A stretch of DNA of 64,000 nt, from assembly GCF_003711515.1 (NCBI RefSeq), contig NW_021167079.1, positions 6,070,385-6,134,384 of the forward strand, written 5' to 3'. The stretch's first letter is position 1. Every line of letters starts with the position of its first letter. This document shows, piece by piece, positions 44,770 through 55,815 of this stretch. The stretch comes from Sodiomyces alkalinus F11 (taxonomy: Eukaryota; Ascomycota; Sordariomycetes; Glomerellales; Plectosphaerellaceae). The position numbers were made by a program, and so were the translations under genes. The notes beneath the pieces are model-generated. The model ran no database searches. It was not told the origin of the DNA and saw nothing but the letters and a program-made list of their open reading frames with translations.

Positions 44770-45973
44770 TCAAGCCCTCCACCAAGAAACGACTCCCAAG
44801 ACGAAGACACACACCAAGATATCCCGTCTCACGCTCGAGAACACCTGTCCATAACGCAACGCAGTCTCCACCCGTCCCTTCCAAGGCCCCGGCAGGAAGC
44901 CAGCCACCATCCACAGAGGCCCCGACTCGGCACCGCCGGGCTTCCCCTTCTCCAGCATAAAGCGTGTGGTGATGAGCAGCGCCTCAGCCGTGGCGAACAT
45001 CCAGAAAAATACCTCCCTGCCTTCTTCCATACCATGAACGACCGAACCATCGGCATCGGTGCCCGCATGGGAGAGAGCCAGCGCCGTCCTCTCTCGCTGC
45101 ACCTTTGATCCGCTGAAGTGCGTCGTGAGGATGATGTACAGCCCCAACACGAGGGCGAAGATGGCGTGCAGGATGCGCCATGTGTAGTCGGCTTTCGAAG
45201 CCGCCCGTTTTTGTGACTGCTGCTGTAACCCCCCTGGTGGCATCCCTGGCATCCCTGGCATCCCTGGCATCCCTGGCATCCCTGGCATTCCTGGCATGCC
45301 CGACATCCCCGGCATCCCCGGCATTCCTTCAGCACCCCCAGCTGTCATCATCTGGGAGAGCATCTTCATGAACGGGTCGTCTTGATCGGCACCGGCAGCA
45401 GCAGCAAACGGGTTCATCGGAATGTCGCCCGGAGCGGGAGGCGCACCAGGACCGGGACGGTCAAAGCCGAGCATCATCTGACGCAGCTGGGCATCGGAGA
45501 GGGCGCTAGGATCGACCGGTGGGGAAGCGGACGAGGGAGGAAAACTAGGACGGGGACTGGTGGAAGGACGGTAGAAATGTTGAGAAATGTCGACCTCTTC
45601 TGGGTCGGCGTGTTCGGTGACGGGCCTTGGCGCTGGCGCTGGCGGTGATGGTGATGGTGTCGACGTCGACGTCGACGTGACGGTTGCGGGCGCAGGGGTT
45701 GTCGAGGGCTCATCTGTGTTTTGGGCACGCAAGAAGTGTCAGTCCAAGTCTATGCATCCGTTGTCGTCATCTCTCTCGTCCTCTCCTCGTTCCCATCGTG
45801 ATGATGCAGCTCAGGGCTCAGCTCGTACCTGGGACACGGCCTCCAAGCCCAGTGATTTTGTCCAGTCGCGAAGCCCCTCCAGCTCGAATCTTAGCTTCTC
45901 TGCGCTCTTTGCGAATACGGGCTTGCTCTGCCGCGCGCTTGGCAGCGGCATCTTCTGGTGTAATTTCGGTCAT
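44770..45973 (-). CDS. GET2: Get2-like receptor for tail-anchored protein insertion
   Basis: ER-membrane subunit that captures Get3 carrying tail-anchored proteins. Exons 45973-45829 and 45713-44770 give 362 residues; the 115-bp intron (GTACGA donor, ACACAG acceptor) is phase 1 and joins GLGGRVP to DEPSTT. The N-terminus is the diagnostic part: MTEITPEDAAAKRAAEQARI, then RKERREAKIRAGGASRLDKITGLGG, with the basic motif used by Get2 to bind Get3. A low-complexity linker with repeated Gly-Met-Pro follows. Three hydrophobic segments lie near the C-terminus, around ILHAIFALVLGLYIILTT, FFWMFATAEALLI and ILVCVFVLGVVSWW, as in Get2/CAMLG. The start used here requires the upstream exon; the second exon alone would miss the Get3-binding motif. 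Confidence 0.87.
45239..45330 (-). repeat. coding 9-bp repeat (Gly-Met-Pro) in GET2
   Basis: CATCCCTGG and variants repeat about ten times on the plus strand and encode tandem Gly-Met-Pro on the minus strand. The unit is a multiple of three, so copy-number change would keep the frame. Confidence 0.9.
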
Positions 45974-46843
45974 GTTGTGTGCATTATCTGTTCTCTCTGT
46001 CTGGGTGAAGGTGGACGTTTATTAAGGTAAGGTAATTTCTATTTATCTAAGGTACCTAGTGCGTATTGCTTGACAGCTACTTGGTTCATGTCCACTTTCT
46101 TGATTACTAAACAGGTTGCGCCCTGTGCGGTTTACAGCCACACTGTGAATCGCGGATTCCATACGGAAGATTATGAACGAGGCCCTTCAAACACATCCGC
46201 TCCGTCGCCTGAACAGTCAAAATACGGATAAGATCTGTTTGGAGCCCTATGCTTTTTATATCGAGACTTGACATGGTAGCTTCGAGGTACAATCAAAAGA
46301 CTAGGAAGAACAAGATGCTGCACATCTCATTGTGCGATGGCTTCATCCGAAGCTCGTTAACATCTAAGCCCACTGTCGTTTGCTTGTCTTCGTTGAGGAA
46401 GAGGGTGAAGAACGCCGACACTTCTACACTTCTACACGGTGGCAATGGCGCAAAACCCCCAGGATGGTTGTGATAAGTTGATCTGGTCCCCCCCCCCCCT
46501 TTTTTTCTTTTATTTTCTTGTCCAGAGATAATCAAGAAGGAAGAGTTAGGCGTTTATCAAATAAAGGCTGTCCGTCTCAAGACACGCGACAATATAGGGC
46601 ACTCATCGTGAAGCGATAGCATGATCCACGTGGCAGGAAGTAATCAACATAGACAAATAATTTCCGTTCTGTTTGTAATGCCGGGATCTATACCTAAAGA
46701 GCAAGGCAGTAGGGTGGAGTACGAGATAGGTTCCGTCGAGTACGCTCCACGGCCTGGCCCTCTCACAGAGTCAGTCCCTTAATAGTCATGGTTTTTGCGC
46801 CAGCCACCTCTTTCACGCCCCAAGAAATGGCCAGACTTTCAGC
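45974..46843. other. intergenic region between GET2 and SEC31
   Basis: Promoter region of GET2 and 3' region of SEC31. It includes AAGGTAAGGTAA and TAAGGTACCTAG motifs near 46024-46055 and a C run followed by T-rich DNA at 46487-46507. No gene is supported. Confidence 0.55.
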
Positions 46844-49800
46844 CTAAGGGGTCGCCTTGCTCATGCTGATCAACCGCTTGACGCCGACCTGCAACAATCT
46901 CTGTCAGCATATTCATCCCTCATAAACGTACGTGAGCCTTCACATAGCTATCACTTACCATCCAGTTGCCGCACTCCTCCGTCTTGTCCCGCTGAATCTC
47001 CACCTGCAGACGGTGGGCCGCGTCGTAGTCCCTGGCCTGTAGTGCATCCGCGAGTTGAGACAGCTGCTCAATAGTGTCCGGTTTCACCAACTCCTCGTTG
47101 TTCAGGTGGTCGAAGAGAATGTTGAGCCGCTTGTGTGTATCCTTGACCTGCGGAGCGAATGATGCAGGCGCCTTGCTGACCACCCGTTGCATGTCCACGC
47201 TTAGGATGTCGACCAGTCTCTGAGCATGGGCCGGAATGTGCGACCTATCGCCCGGTGGATGTCTGGCCTTGGGCGGAGCGGACGCACGAGGTGGCGGGGG
47301 CGTCGCCTGGGAGGCAGGAGGGGGTCCGCTCGAGAGAGGACGCCCGGCAGGGGGAGGGCCTGGGACTGGCGCCGATGCTTGGTAAGGAGCTGGTGCAAAT
47401 TGGCCTGGAGGAGGTGGGACGCCGCCAGCTTGAGACGGCTGACCAGGAAGGGGAGCATATGGGTTCCTGGGCGGTGGTGGCTGGTTTACGGAGGCGGGCC
47501 CCGGAGGCGGAATCCCTATGCCCACGGGCGGCTGTCCGGGTTGCGGCAGCGTCGTGGGGGCAGGCGCATAGCGGTTAGAGGGCGGGGGGCCAGTTGGCGG
47601 CGGGCCGTAGGGGGATGCCGTCCGCGCAGGTATCTGAGGCACCTGGGCCGGCACAGGCAGTTGCTGAACCTGCGGAGGGACATACGCATTGCTTGCCGAC
47701 GAGGATGGTCTGGGTGGTCCCTGGGCGACTTGGGGAGGGCCGCTTAGCGGAGAAGTCACCCGTGGAGGGCCAGCTCCCTTCGGTGGGGGCGGCGGAGGAG
47801 TCATGCCTGATCGTCCGAACTGAGCCTGGGGAGACCCCATGGGCTGGCTGGGAAAGGAAGAAGTCGCCGGGGCCAAGCCTGGAGTCGATCTTCTAGGAGG
47901 TGGTGGCTTTGTAACCATGGGGACGTCGTTCCAATTTTCGGTTGATTTGGCCTGAGAACGAGGAGGAGGGCCGGAGGGCGTCGGGTTTCTCGGCGGCGCA
48001 CTAAACTGGTTAGCCGGCGGCCCGTAGCCAGTGGTAGGCTGCTGCCCAGGCTGTGCCATAGTTATAGGCGGTTGGTATCCTCCGGATGGCGCGTACGGGC
48101 TGGATCCCGAAGACGCAAACAGGTTCGGTGCCGGCGGAGCATAGGGATTCGTGCTCGCAGCTGCCGGGACGGGCGCCGGGGCCACATAGGGGTTCGCGGC
48201 CGCGGCTTGTACAGGTTGGTGGACGACAGGTTGGCGAGGCGTTGGCTGTCGATGGGGCAGTCGGGAGGTAGCCGCCGCAGCTTGAGGGATGGACTTCTGG
48301 GTGGCGAGCTTTAGCCTGTTGCGGGCCAAGTCTGCACCCGCGTATTTGGCGGGCAAGTAGTCGAGATACTTCTGCGCCACGTCCAAGCGACCATGGGACG
48401 CAATAATGTCGGCATACTCGGTGTACTTGTCGTACAATGCGGCCAGCTTCCAGCCCTCCGTCACGTCCTTATCCGTGTCCTGGAATTTAGTCACCTGACG
48501 GAAGATGGTAACCTTCTCAATGAACTGCTGTAGCAAGCGCGCGTGGATCGAGAAGGTGGATTCCTCCGATGGCCCCTCGGCACTGGCCTGCTCGGCTTCC
48601 TCCAGTTCGCTAATCCAAATACCCACCACCTTCTCGAGCTTCGATCCGACCAGGTAGCAAAACGAGGCATCCTTCCTTGAACCGTGCTCGTTAATCCGGT
48701 CGCCAAGGGCCTCGCACAGGTCCGGGAAGTCCTGGGGGTCGGAGAAGGTGCAGAGAACAGCCATCGTCTCCTTCCAGTTCTCGAGGTCCGCATTGTAGAC
48801 CACGTCCCAGAGGTTCTTGTTGATGACCGAACTGAGGAGACGGATGTAGCTCGGACGCCCGCTCTTGCGAGCCAGATAAGCAGCTTGGACCTTGTCAACT
48901 AGCTCCTGGCCGCCGCAGTTGGCAAGGAGGAAGGCCTCTGCAATTTGGTTCTCCTTCAGGCAGATATCCGTGGCCTTGGCGAAGTTCCCGAGCAGCAGCG
49001 CCCTGGTAATTTGTTTGTCAACGTCCGAGTCGTCCCCGCCGAGGAGATGGAAGGGGTTGTCCGTCTTTGCGCCCTTGGTTGCGGAGATGCCGTTCAAGAA
49101 GTCATCGCCGTCACCTTCACCATCATCGAAGAAATCGGCCGCGTCCTTTGACGACTTGTCCTTGCCGTGTTCCTGTTTATCATCTCCTGCTGGCGTCTCC
49201 GTTTGGTCGGTCAACTCCTCGCCGGAAGTGCTCTCGGCCACGTCCGCGTCTGTGAAGCCCAGGAACTCAATGATCTGTTTGCGAGGATTGTCGGCGGTCA
49301 ATGTCTCGATGACATGCCAGTCTGCCTCCTCCTTTTTCGTGGCGGCTTGGTTCTTCCGTGTTTCGCAGATGCTGGCAAGGTTGCCCGACTTCAGGGTCTC
49401 CTCGAACTTCTCCGTAGCAGCACTGATCTCGGAGTCCACAGAGAACTGAGAAATCACGACCTTCGAAGCCCTTGGCTGGCCCGCTTGTTGCTTGAAAATC
49501 ACCAACTTTCCGCCGAACCCAAAAGACGCGCCGACGGGAGGCTGGAGCCACTTTGGAGCTTTGGCCAGCGTGAATGCAGCCCCCTGCGGTTGCGTCTGTG
49601 CCTGGTTGAAGAAATCTTCATCGTCCAACTTATTCTTCTGTTGAGTGGCTTGCGGCGAGTCGGAGTTGGTGTTCTGCAAGGTCTGAATTGCGATCTTTCC
49701 ATCGAAGCCTGCGGTCGCAGAGAGGTTGGGGTTGTGAGGATTGAAGCGCGTGAGGAACGTCCAGTTCGTCACTTCGGGAAACTCTCCGTACTTCTCCCCG

Positions 49801-50744
49801 GTCTGAGGGTTCCAGACTATGGTACGGTTGTCTTTGCCGCTGGAGATCAGGAGATCACCATCTTGCTGGCACCAAGAGAGGGAGAGCACGCCCTGCTCGT
49901 GGCCCTGAAGGGATCGCTCCGGTGCATTCGAGTTTCTGAGATCCCAGAGAAAGATAACCGGGGTACCGTCATCGGGAGTGGCCGTCAATAGCTTTGTGGA
50001 ATTATTCGGATCCCAGGCGATGGCGCTTACGGGTTTGCGGTTGTTATTCAGCGTCAACGATGCCTTCTTGGTTTTGAGATCCCACACAGTGACGAATCCG
50101 CCCGATCCACCAGTTGCCAAGATGTGTGCGACCTTCCTGTTCCAAGCAACACATTCGAGGTCGTCAGATCGAGCAGCAGCGGTGCCGAGGCGGAAAGAGT
50201 TCTCAATGTCGGTAATATCGTAGACAAATAGCTCTCCCTTGGCACCAGCAGTGGCCAGAATGTGGGGTCGAAGAGCGTTGAACTGCAGCGACTTGATCGC
50301 CCCCGAGTGTTTCGTCGCGCGAGAGATTAAGGCATCTTGGGCGCCGGCGCCTGCGATGAGTTTTTCAGCATCCCAAAGCTCAAGGGAACCATTCTCCAGA
50401 GCACCGGCAATGATGCCCCGTGGATGATCTTCGTCGGGCTGGCCCCAGGCAATATCGTAGAATCTGCCAAAACTCGGTGAGCTCACGTATAATACGTGTT
50501 ATATGTTACTACGGATATGCTGTATCCAGCCTTACCTCGATTCAGTGGTGATGCAAGCGATGGGCTGGAGCTCAACCCCGTGATCCTCGTCGTCGAGGTT
50601 GAGGTCCCAAAGCTCCAACTGCGTCTCATCTGAGAAGTCGGCATCGACAGCACCGGCCCTGGTACCAGTAGCAAGCAATGGCTTAGCAGCGCCAGGTGAC
50701 CAGGCAAACGCCGCAGTTCTGGGGATTTCTCGAAGTCGAACCAT
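46844..50744 (-). CDS. SEC31: COPII coat protein Sec31
   Basis: Outer-coat subunit of COPII vesicles, pairing with Sec13 for ER-to-Golgi transport. Exons 50744-50536, 50463-46959 and 46888-46844 give 1252 residues. The first intron (50464-50535) joins ITTES to RFYDIAWG; the last (46889-46958) joins NWM to [14 protein letters not shown], restoring the conserved C-terminus, which would be lost if the middle frame were read to its own stop. The N-terminal 340 residues are WD40 repeats starting [17 protein letters not shown]. An alpha-solenoid follows (about 370-760), then a very Pro-rich region (about 770-1130) and a helical end. Domain order and size match the family. Divergent from the small RRM gene. 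Confidence 0.95.
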
Positions 50745-51241
50745 GATCAGTTGCTCAGCCCCTAGCTGGGCTCGCAGATGACCGACGCGTTGTGTTGCAG
50801 AGCTGTAGGATGGAGCAATTTAGTCGCCAATTCGAATCTTTCGAGTGCAATTGTCATAAAATGACGGAAATGCCACAGAAACTGTCGGAGGTGCGTAACC
50901 CCAATGCTGGTGGCCTAGAGTTGAGTGGGCTTGTTTGAGTTGGCTGGCAGGGTAGGTGCACTTCATATGATGCCAGATTGCAACGCAACACTGGCTGGAG
51001 CAGGGTGGAGAGCGCTCGAGGTACCTTAATCGGTGGTACGCTATGCGAAGTATCTTATTACGTACCTTATGTTTGTGGGCGGCGTTGAAGCAGTCACGTG
51101 ATATAAAGCTGCAACCGCCCCGCTGCTCGTGACACGCACCCCTCTAAATGCATCCAGCTCGCGATTGCGAGCCGCACCCAGAGTGATGGATATCAACATT
51201 CAGGACCACGCCAAATACCTCGCCCTCCTTATTTAATCAAA
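50745..51241. promoter_or_regulatory. divergent promoter region of SEC31 and the RRM gene
   Basis: A 497-base spacer between divergent starts. A TCACGTGA palindrome (E-box/CACGTG) lies at about 51093-51100 and a GAGGTACCTTAA motif near 51018. No TATA box is clear. Confidence 0.45.
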
Positions 51242-51753
51242 ATGACAGACTCTGCTCGATGGAAATCTACAGTTTATGTCGGTGGTTTGGCCAGTATGGT
51301 CGAATCAAGCCATGTGCACGACGCATTTATCCCCTTCGGCACCATTGTAGACGTGACACTCCCCGAGAATGACAAGCCAAACAGCACCGAGACTCACCGG
51401 GGTTTCGCCTACGTGGAATTTGCGGATCCAGAAGATGCCGCGGAAGCCATCGACAACATGGATCAGTCCGAATTCTTTGGTCGCATTATCAACGTCTCTG
51501 CAGCCAAAGTGCCAAAGAGTGCCGAGGAAGGACTCGGCAGCAAGACGGCAGTTTGGCAACAGGTGCGTTGCGCCAATCCGGTGCGGCGACGGTTCATAAC
51601 TAACTTGACGCGTAGGAGGCATGGCTTGCGACACACGCTGTGAGCGAGGAGGACCAGATGGCAGCCGAGGAAGCCAAAGCCCGGGATGCAGCGGGCTCTG
51701 ATCCAATGCAGGGCCTGCAGGAACTGGACGTCGCAGGGCCGAAGCCGGAATGA
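51242..51753 (+). CDS. small RRM protein resembling the RNA-binding part of cyclophilin E
   Basis: Exons 51242-51562 and 51616-51753 give 152 residues; the 53-bp intron (GTGCGT donor, ACTAAC branch, TAG acceptor) is phase 0. One RNA recognition motif spans about residues 9-90: RNP2 is TVYVGGL and RNP1 is RGFAYVEF. The sequence around it (IPFGTIVDVTLP, RGFAYVEFADPEDAAEAIDNMDQSEFFGR) is most like the RRM of PPIE/Cyp33, but there is no cyclophilin domain. The tail is short, acidic and helical (EEDQMAAEEAKARD). In fungi such stand-alone versions are common; a spliceosomal role is inferred from the family only. Confidence 0.83.
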
Positions 51754-52009
51754 AAAATCGAAGAAGGAAGGGCAATATGACCGGTCTTTGCATAGCAGTG
51801 GCGTTTAGAGGGATAAATGATGTAGGTTTCATGGTTGTTGTCGTCATTTAGACGGGTTGAGAGAGACAAATGGAATGCGATATTTCTGGCTCCAGTGAGA
51901 CCCTAAGTGTTTTCGCTCAACATATACAATCTATCGCCCCCGACAGCACCCCTAACAGCACCTTGGTGTCGTACGAAATCTGCCCATATATGCCCTCGTC
52001 CGCCTAGAC

Positions 52010-52538
52010 TTAATGATGTTCGAGAGCCTCGTTCGTAGGTGAACCACCCTGGCGCTTGAGACGAATGGTGCTGTCGGTCGTGAGATGGCGGACGCAAGAA
52101 TAGGTTCCAGCAGCGACGGCAAATGCAACGACAAGACCTAAAATAGCCTTGTGAGAAAGTGGTCCTGAACAATATTTCTGCTCCTAACGTACCAAGGGGA
52201 ATCAACTCAGGAGGGATATTCTTGAGCTTGCGAAGTCGCTGCGAGACGGTATGGCCTACAGGGCACGAGTCAGTTCCCCCAATTTGACATATAGGCCGCT
52301 GCAGCGCTTTTCTTCGAAAGGAAGAGCCATCGTGGACGCCAATGGCAGGGTTTCATTGGTATTTCTTGCACATACCGACTTGGTCCTCCTTCTATTATGC
52401 AGGTCACGTCATGGTCAGCTGATTGGCACAAATACGTTATCGACTCAATTATTCGGGGGAAAAAAGGCCACTTACAGGAACAGGAGACCTCAGACGCGCA
52501 GTCTGGCGAAACATTCGAAGACCGAGTGTAGGACGCAT
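52010..52538 (-). CDS. MLRQ/B12D-family respiratory-chain subunit (NDUFA4-like)
   Basis: Four exons: 52538-52476, 52391-52376 (16 nt), 52255-52193 and 52137-52010, giving 89 residues. All borders have proper signals: GTAAGT, GTATGT and GTACGT donors with TAG acceptors. The product has an Arg-rich, Met-Phe-Arg-Gln N-terminus like a mitochondrial presequence. It continues with HTVSQRLRKLKNIPPELIPL, a single membrane helix (LVVAFAVAAGTYSCVRHL), and a short basic tail (TIRLKRQGG). This matches the short fungal MLRQ-type inner-membrane proteins. Relatives were first assigned to complex I and, in mammals, later to complex IV. An alternative start is the second Met (residue 9). Head-to-head with COX12. 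Confidence 0.78.
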
Positions 52539-52884
52539 CTTGGACGACGGTGATACTGAATGAACTGCGCTGTGGACGAGGCGAGGTAGAATGGAACCAG
52601 AGAATTGACAAGCGGTGGTGGTTGATGTCGGAGATTCGGCTCTGCGCTGAGTGGTCAACTCCTCTCGGCATGTTCTCTTGGGGAGGATCGGAGCTCGGCC
52701 CACAATGCTCTCATTGGCTGCCTGAGGCAACCACATACTTTCAACCGGACAGCACCTGACGATTCTCGTCAATGACCGAAACACACCTCATTACGGACAT
52801 AACCAAGACCACATCTCGCCTCTGCAGCGCATTCCCCGAAGCTTCACACTCCACCTTGACAATTGGCCTTGGAAATCTGTCACG
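52539..52884. promoter_or_regulatory. bidirectional promoter of the MLRQ gene and COX12
   Basis: 346 bases separate the two start codons. ATTGG (CCAAT on the other strand) in the context CTCATTGGCTG lies at 52713-52717, near the middle, and another ATTGG at 52862-52866 just before COX12. CCAAT is the site of the HAP complex, known to regulate respiratory genes in fungi. The assignment is by motif and position only. Confidence 0.5.
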
Positions 52885-53421
52885 ATGTCTGACGACCAGG
52901 AACTCGTTACCAAGCCCTTCAAGTTCGTGACAGGTACGTTTAGGAAAACCCTCGACGGCTAAATGACCTGATCATCCGAGGCTAACTTTTGACAACTCTG
53001 CAGCCGGTACGATTGCCCCCGCGATACCTTTGATGTAATTTCAATCGACATGGCAGGCCTTTTTTTTCTGATAAAAGCTATTCTAGGCACCGATGCCCGC
53101 TTTCCGAACCAGAACCAGACCAAGCACTGCTGGCAGAACTACGTCGACTACCACAAGTGCCTCATTGCCAAGGGCGAGGACTTTGCTCCCTGTCGCCAGG
53201 TACGGGTGTATTGGAATCAATTGAATGCTATGCATGTAAAGCTGACTAGACCTAGTTCTTCCTGGCCTACCGGTCTCTATGCCCCTCGGGATGGTACAAT
53301 CGCTGGGATGAACAACGCGGTACGAACCAGTCCCCCCTTCTCCCTATCATCACATGTCGTCATCAGCATCACTAATAAGCTGAAAGAGGCCGGAAACTTC
53401 CCCGTCAACCTTAACGTATAA
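52885..53421 (+). CDS. COX12: cytochrome c oxidase subunit 6b (Cox12)
   Basis: Intermembrane-space subunit of complex IV at the dimer interface. Proposed exons are 52885-52933, 53004-53006 (3 nt), 53087-53199, 53256-53319 and 53387-53421, giving 87 residues. The conserved frame reads SDDQELVTKPFKFVT, then DARFPNQNQTKHCWQNYVDY with a CX9C motif (CWQNYVDYHKC), then the second Cys pair (Cys in APC and SLCPSGW), ending in EAGNFPV. The 3-nt exon (CCG) adds one Ala; the flanking introns 52934-53003 (CTAAC branch, CTGCAG) and 53007-53086 (GTACGA...TTCTAG) both look complete. A single 153-bp intron 52934-53086 would also keep the frame and give 86 residues. No signal peptide, as expected for Mia40-imported proteins. 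Confidence 0.9.
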
Positions 53422-53754
53422 GGGTGGATGTTGTAGAAGTAATGGAGGGCCTCAAGTAGGCGAGACGTAGTTTCGGGCAAGTGTATTAGGTCCCTGCAAT
53501 GGCGAGATATCACATAGACAATTGGATGAGGCATCTTCCGCTGCACCACAAACTCGGTTCATATACTGATCTGTCTTTGAAATGGACCAACGCTTTCGCC
53601 GATCCCAAAAAGAAGAAAATAAGGACAACGTCAAGACCATGTGTCTGTTTCTCGAAAACGCCATGAATGTGAACCCCATTTCCGCCAATACCCGTCCCTT
53701 TGACACATAAACTTGTCGCACACTTCCAAGTCAATCAAACTAGAATGGCTGCCA
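53422..53754. other. convergent 3' spacer
   Basis: 3' DNA of COX12 and SDE2. Nothing else is seen. Confidence 0.55.
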
Positions 53755-54609
53755 TCATTTCTTCTCGGTTTCCTCGTCGTCAGAGCTCATGAATTCATCA
53801 TCCTCGTCGAACCCGAAGAAAGTCCGTGGTTTCTCTCGTTCGGTCTTGGATGGCTCTGTTGTTGGCGTAGACTCTTTAGATGCCTCGGAGCCGCTTTGCT
53901 CTGGGGAGTCTTCCGACAGGCTCTCGTCGGGAGGTTCAGATGAGGTCGATCCGGTTGATGTGCCAAACAAGTCGCCCTTGTACTTTCCCGCCTGCATAGC
54001 AGCCCGGACAGCCTCGCGGGTTCGCTCGCCGACCTCCTCCTTCTCTTCCACCCACTTTCCGTCAATGCGACCTTTGCCACCGTGCTTGATTTCCTCCTCC
54101 CGCTTTTCGGCCGCCTCGACAATCTGCTGCCACCTCTCCCGCCGCTTCTCCTTCTCTTTCCTTTCCATTTCAGGCTTGATGGCTAGGTACTCAGCCAGAG
54201 CCTTCGCCTCAGTCACTGTGCGCAACCTCCGACCAGCCAGGTTCCGACTTGATCCGTTGGCGTCCCCCTGATTGCGCTTTTTCTTCGACGACATTCGGCT
54301 ACCGGCGGCTCGCAGTTGGGACCCAAAGCCACCCTTGCCACCACAGAGGGGCACAGAGAGGCGGAGAGAAACGAAGTCATCTTCCAAGGACGAGAGCAAG
54401 TCCGAAAGAGTCGTTAACGAGGGTTCCGATACGTCTTTGTTCGATACAGTTGTCAGAATAAGCCTGGTGTCCGTTTCGGGCAGTCGCTCTTCAATTCTCC
54501 TGCGGACGTCCGAGAGTCCAGTGGACGCAGGCATCGGCAGAACCAGAGTTGGCGGCACCCCCAGGCCAGCAAAGGTGCTGACAAACACGTTGACGTTCCT
54601 GGGCGACAT
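53755..54609 (-). CDS. SDE2: Sde2-type ubiquitin-like-fold splicing and genome-maintenance factor
   Basis: Sde2 is made as a precursor whose N-terminal ubiquitin-like domain is cut off after a Gly-Gly, releasing a Lys-starting protein that joins the spliceosome (shown in fission yeast). A single exon gives 284 residues. The ubiquitin-like domain covers about 1-91 and ends in [16 protein letters not shown], the invariant processing site with Gly90-Gly91 before Lys92. The Sde2 core continues with [23 protein letters not shown], then a charged helix ([21 protein letters not shown]) and an acidic Ser-rich tail. The start at 54609 is the first Met before the Ubl; the upstream extension is not conserved-looking. 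Confidence 0.9.
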   Translation of the reverse strand: MSPRNVNVFVSTFAGLGVPPTLVLPMPASTGLSDVRRRIEERLPETDTRLILTTVSNKDVSEPSLTTLSDLLSSLEDDFVSLRLSVPLCGGKGGFGSQLRAAGSRMSSKKKRNQGDANGSSRNLAGRRLRTVTEAKALAEYLAIKPEMERKEKEKRRERWQQIVEAAEKREEEIKHGGKGRIDGKWVEEKEEVGERTREAVRAAMQAGKYKGDLFGTSTGSTSSEPPDESLSEDSPEQSGSEASKESTPTTEPSKTEREKPRTFFGFDEDDEFMSSDDEETEKK

Positions 54610-55151
54610 TTTCTGTGTATGGGCGTCACCACAAATCAGTTGCCGTGATGATCTTCTTGTCTGTTGTCGCAAGGCGGTCCTGTGGCGAATCGCAAGACAC
54701 TAATAGATGAGGGGACGGCAACTATGAGTCGAAATCTCCGGAGAGACAACTGAACTGGGTGAATAAATGCACAGCTAGCATGCGACTCTGCAGATCTGGC
54801 GCCTTGCGTGATATTGGCAAACCGATGCTCGGGGTAAATACGTAAGGTAGGTAGTAGGTGAGTGAGTATCTGGACGCGCAGGTACGGGATTGAAGGAGCC
54901 TCCAGCCTCCTCACCAAAGCCGGAATCTTATCTTATCAGAATCTTAGTCACGTGTCCACCAGCCACATTCATGTGGCTGAAGGACCAGGAATCTGGAAGG
55001 TGTGGTGTATCCTCCCCACCTCGCTAGCCCCAGGGTTTTTGCCCACACAAAGTTCAACATTTCGCCTTCCTCCGTGATCCTTGGAGATAGATCTTTCGCA
55101 AGCCTCACGACACACCCCTCTTCAACGTCGAGTCGATCAACAACCGCCACG
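54610..55151. promoter_or_regulatory. divergent upstream region of SDE2 and RPS10
   Basis: 542 bases between divergent starts. TCACGTGT (E-box-like CACGTG) occurs at about 54948-54955. The RPS10 leader region is C/T-rich. No other gene is seen. Confidence 0.45.
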
Positions 55152-55815
55152 ATGTTGATGCCCAAGGCTGACCGCAAGAAGATCCACGAGGTTAGCACCA
55201 CAGGATTCCCCCGGCTCGGGTTTTTGGTGGTGCCAGAGGGAAACGAAGTTTGAAAATGCCACTGACGCGAATGTTGCCGAGCAGTACCTCTTCCGAGAGG
55301 GTGTCCTCGTCGCCGCGAAGGACTTCAACCTCCCCAAGCACCCCGATATCGACACCAAGAACCTGTTCGTGATCAAGGCCTGCCAGTCGCTCAACTCCCG
55401 CGGCTATGTCAAGACTCGGTTCAGCTGGCAATACTACTACTACACCCTGACCCCCGAGGGTCTCGACTATCTCCGGGAATGGCTTCACCTGCCTGCTGAG
55501 ATCGTCCCTGCTACCCACATCAAACAGCAGCGGTCGCACGCGCCTCCCCGTGGCATGCTGGGTGAGGGCGAGCGCGAGCGCAGGCCGTTCGGCCGCGGCC
55601 GTGGCGGCGACCGGGGTGATCGTGAGGGTCCCTACCGCCGCCGGGATGCTGGCGAGGGCAAGGAGGGCGGTGCGCCCGCTGGTTTCGACCCGCAATTGTA
55701 AGAGCCCCTTTACACGCTCGTTCTCGAGGTTTTTGTGACGGATTGAGTTTGCTGACATTATGCGTCTTTCAGCCGTGGTGGCTTCGGCCGTGGCCGCGGT
55801 GCTCCTCCCTCGTAA
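55152..55815 (+). CDS. RPS10: 40S ribosomal protein S10 (eS10)
   Basis: Small-subunit ribosomal protein of the head/beak region. Exons 55152-55190, 55285-55697 and 55773-55815 give 164 residues. The start [13 protein letters not shown] joins [20 protein letters not shown] across the first intron (GTTAGC...GCAG), and the conserved winged-helix core includes [19 protein letters not shown] and [16 protein letters not shown]. The C-terminal tail is Arg/Gly-rich, and the last intron (GTAAGA...TTTCAG) lies within it; without splicing the protein would end at Leu four bases later, losing the final GRGRGAPPS. The RGG-like tail is typical of fungal eS10. Confidence 0.96.
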
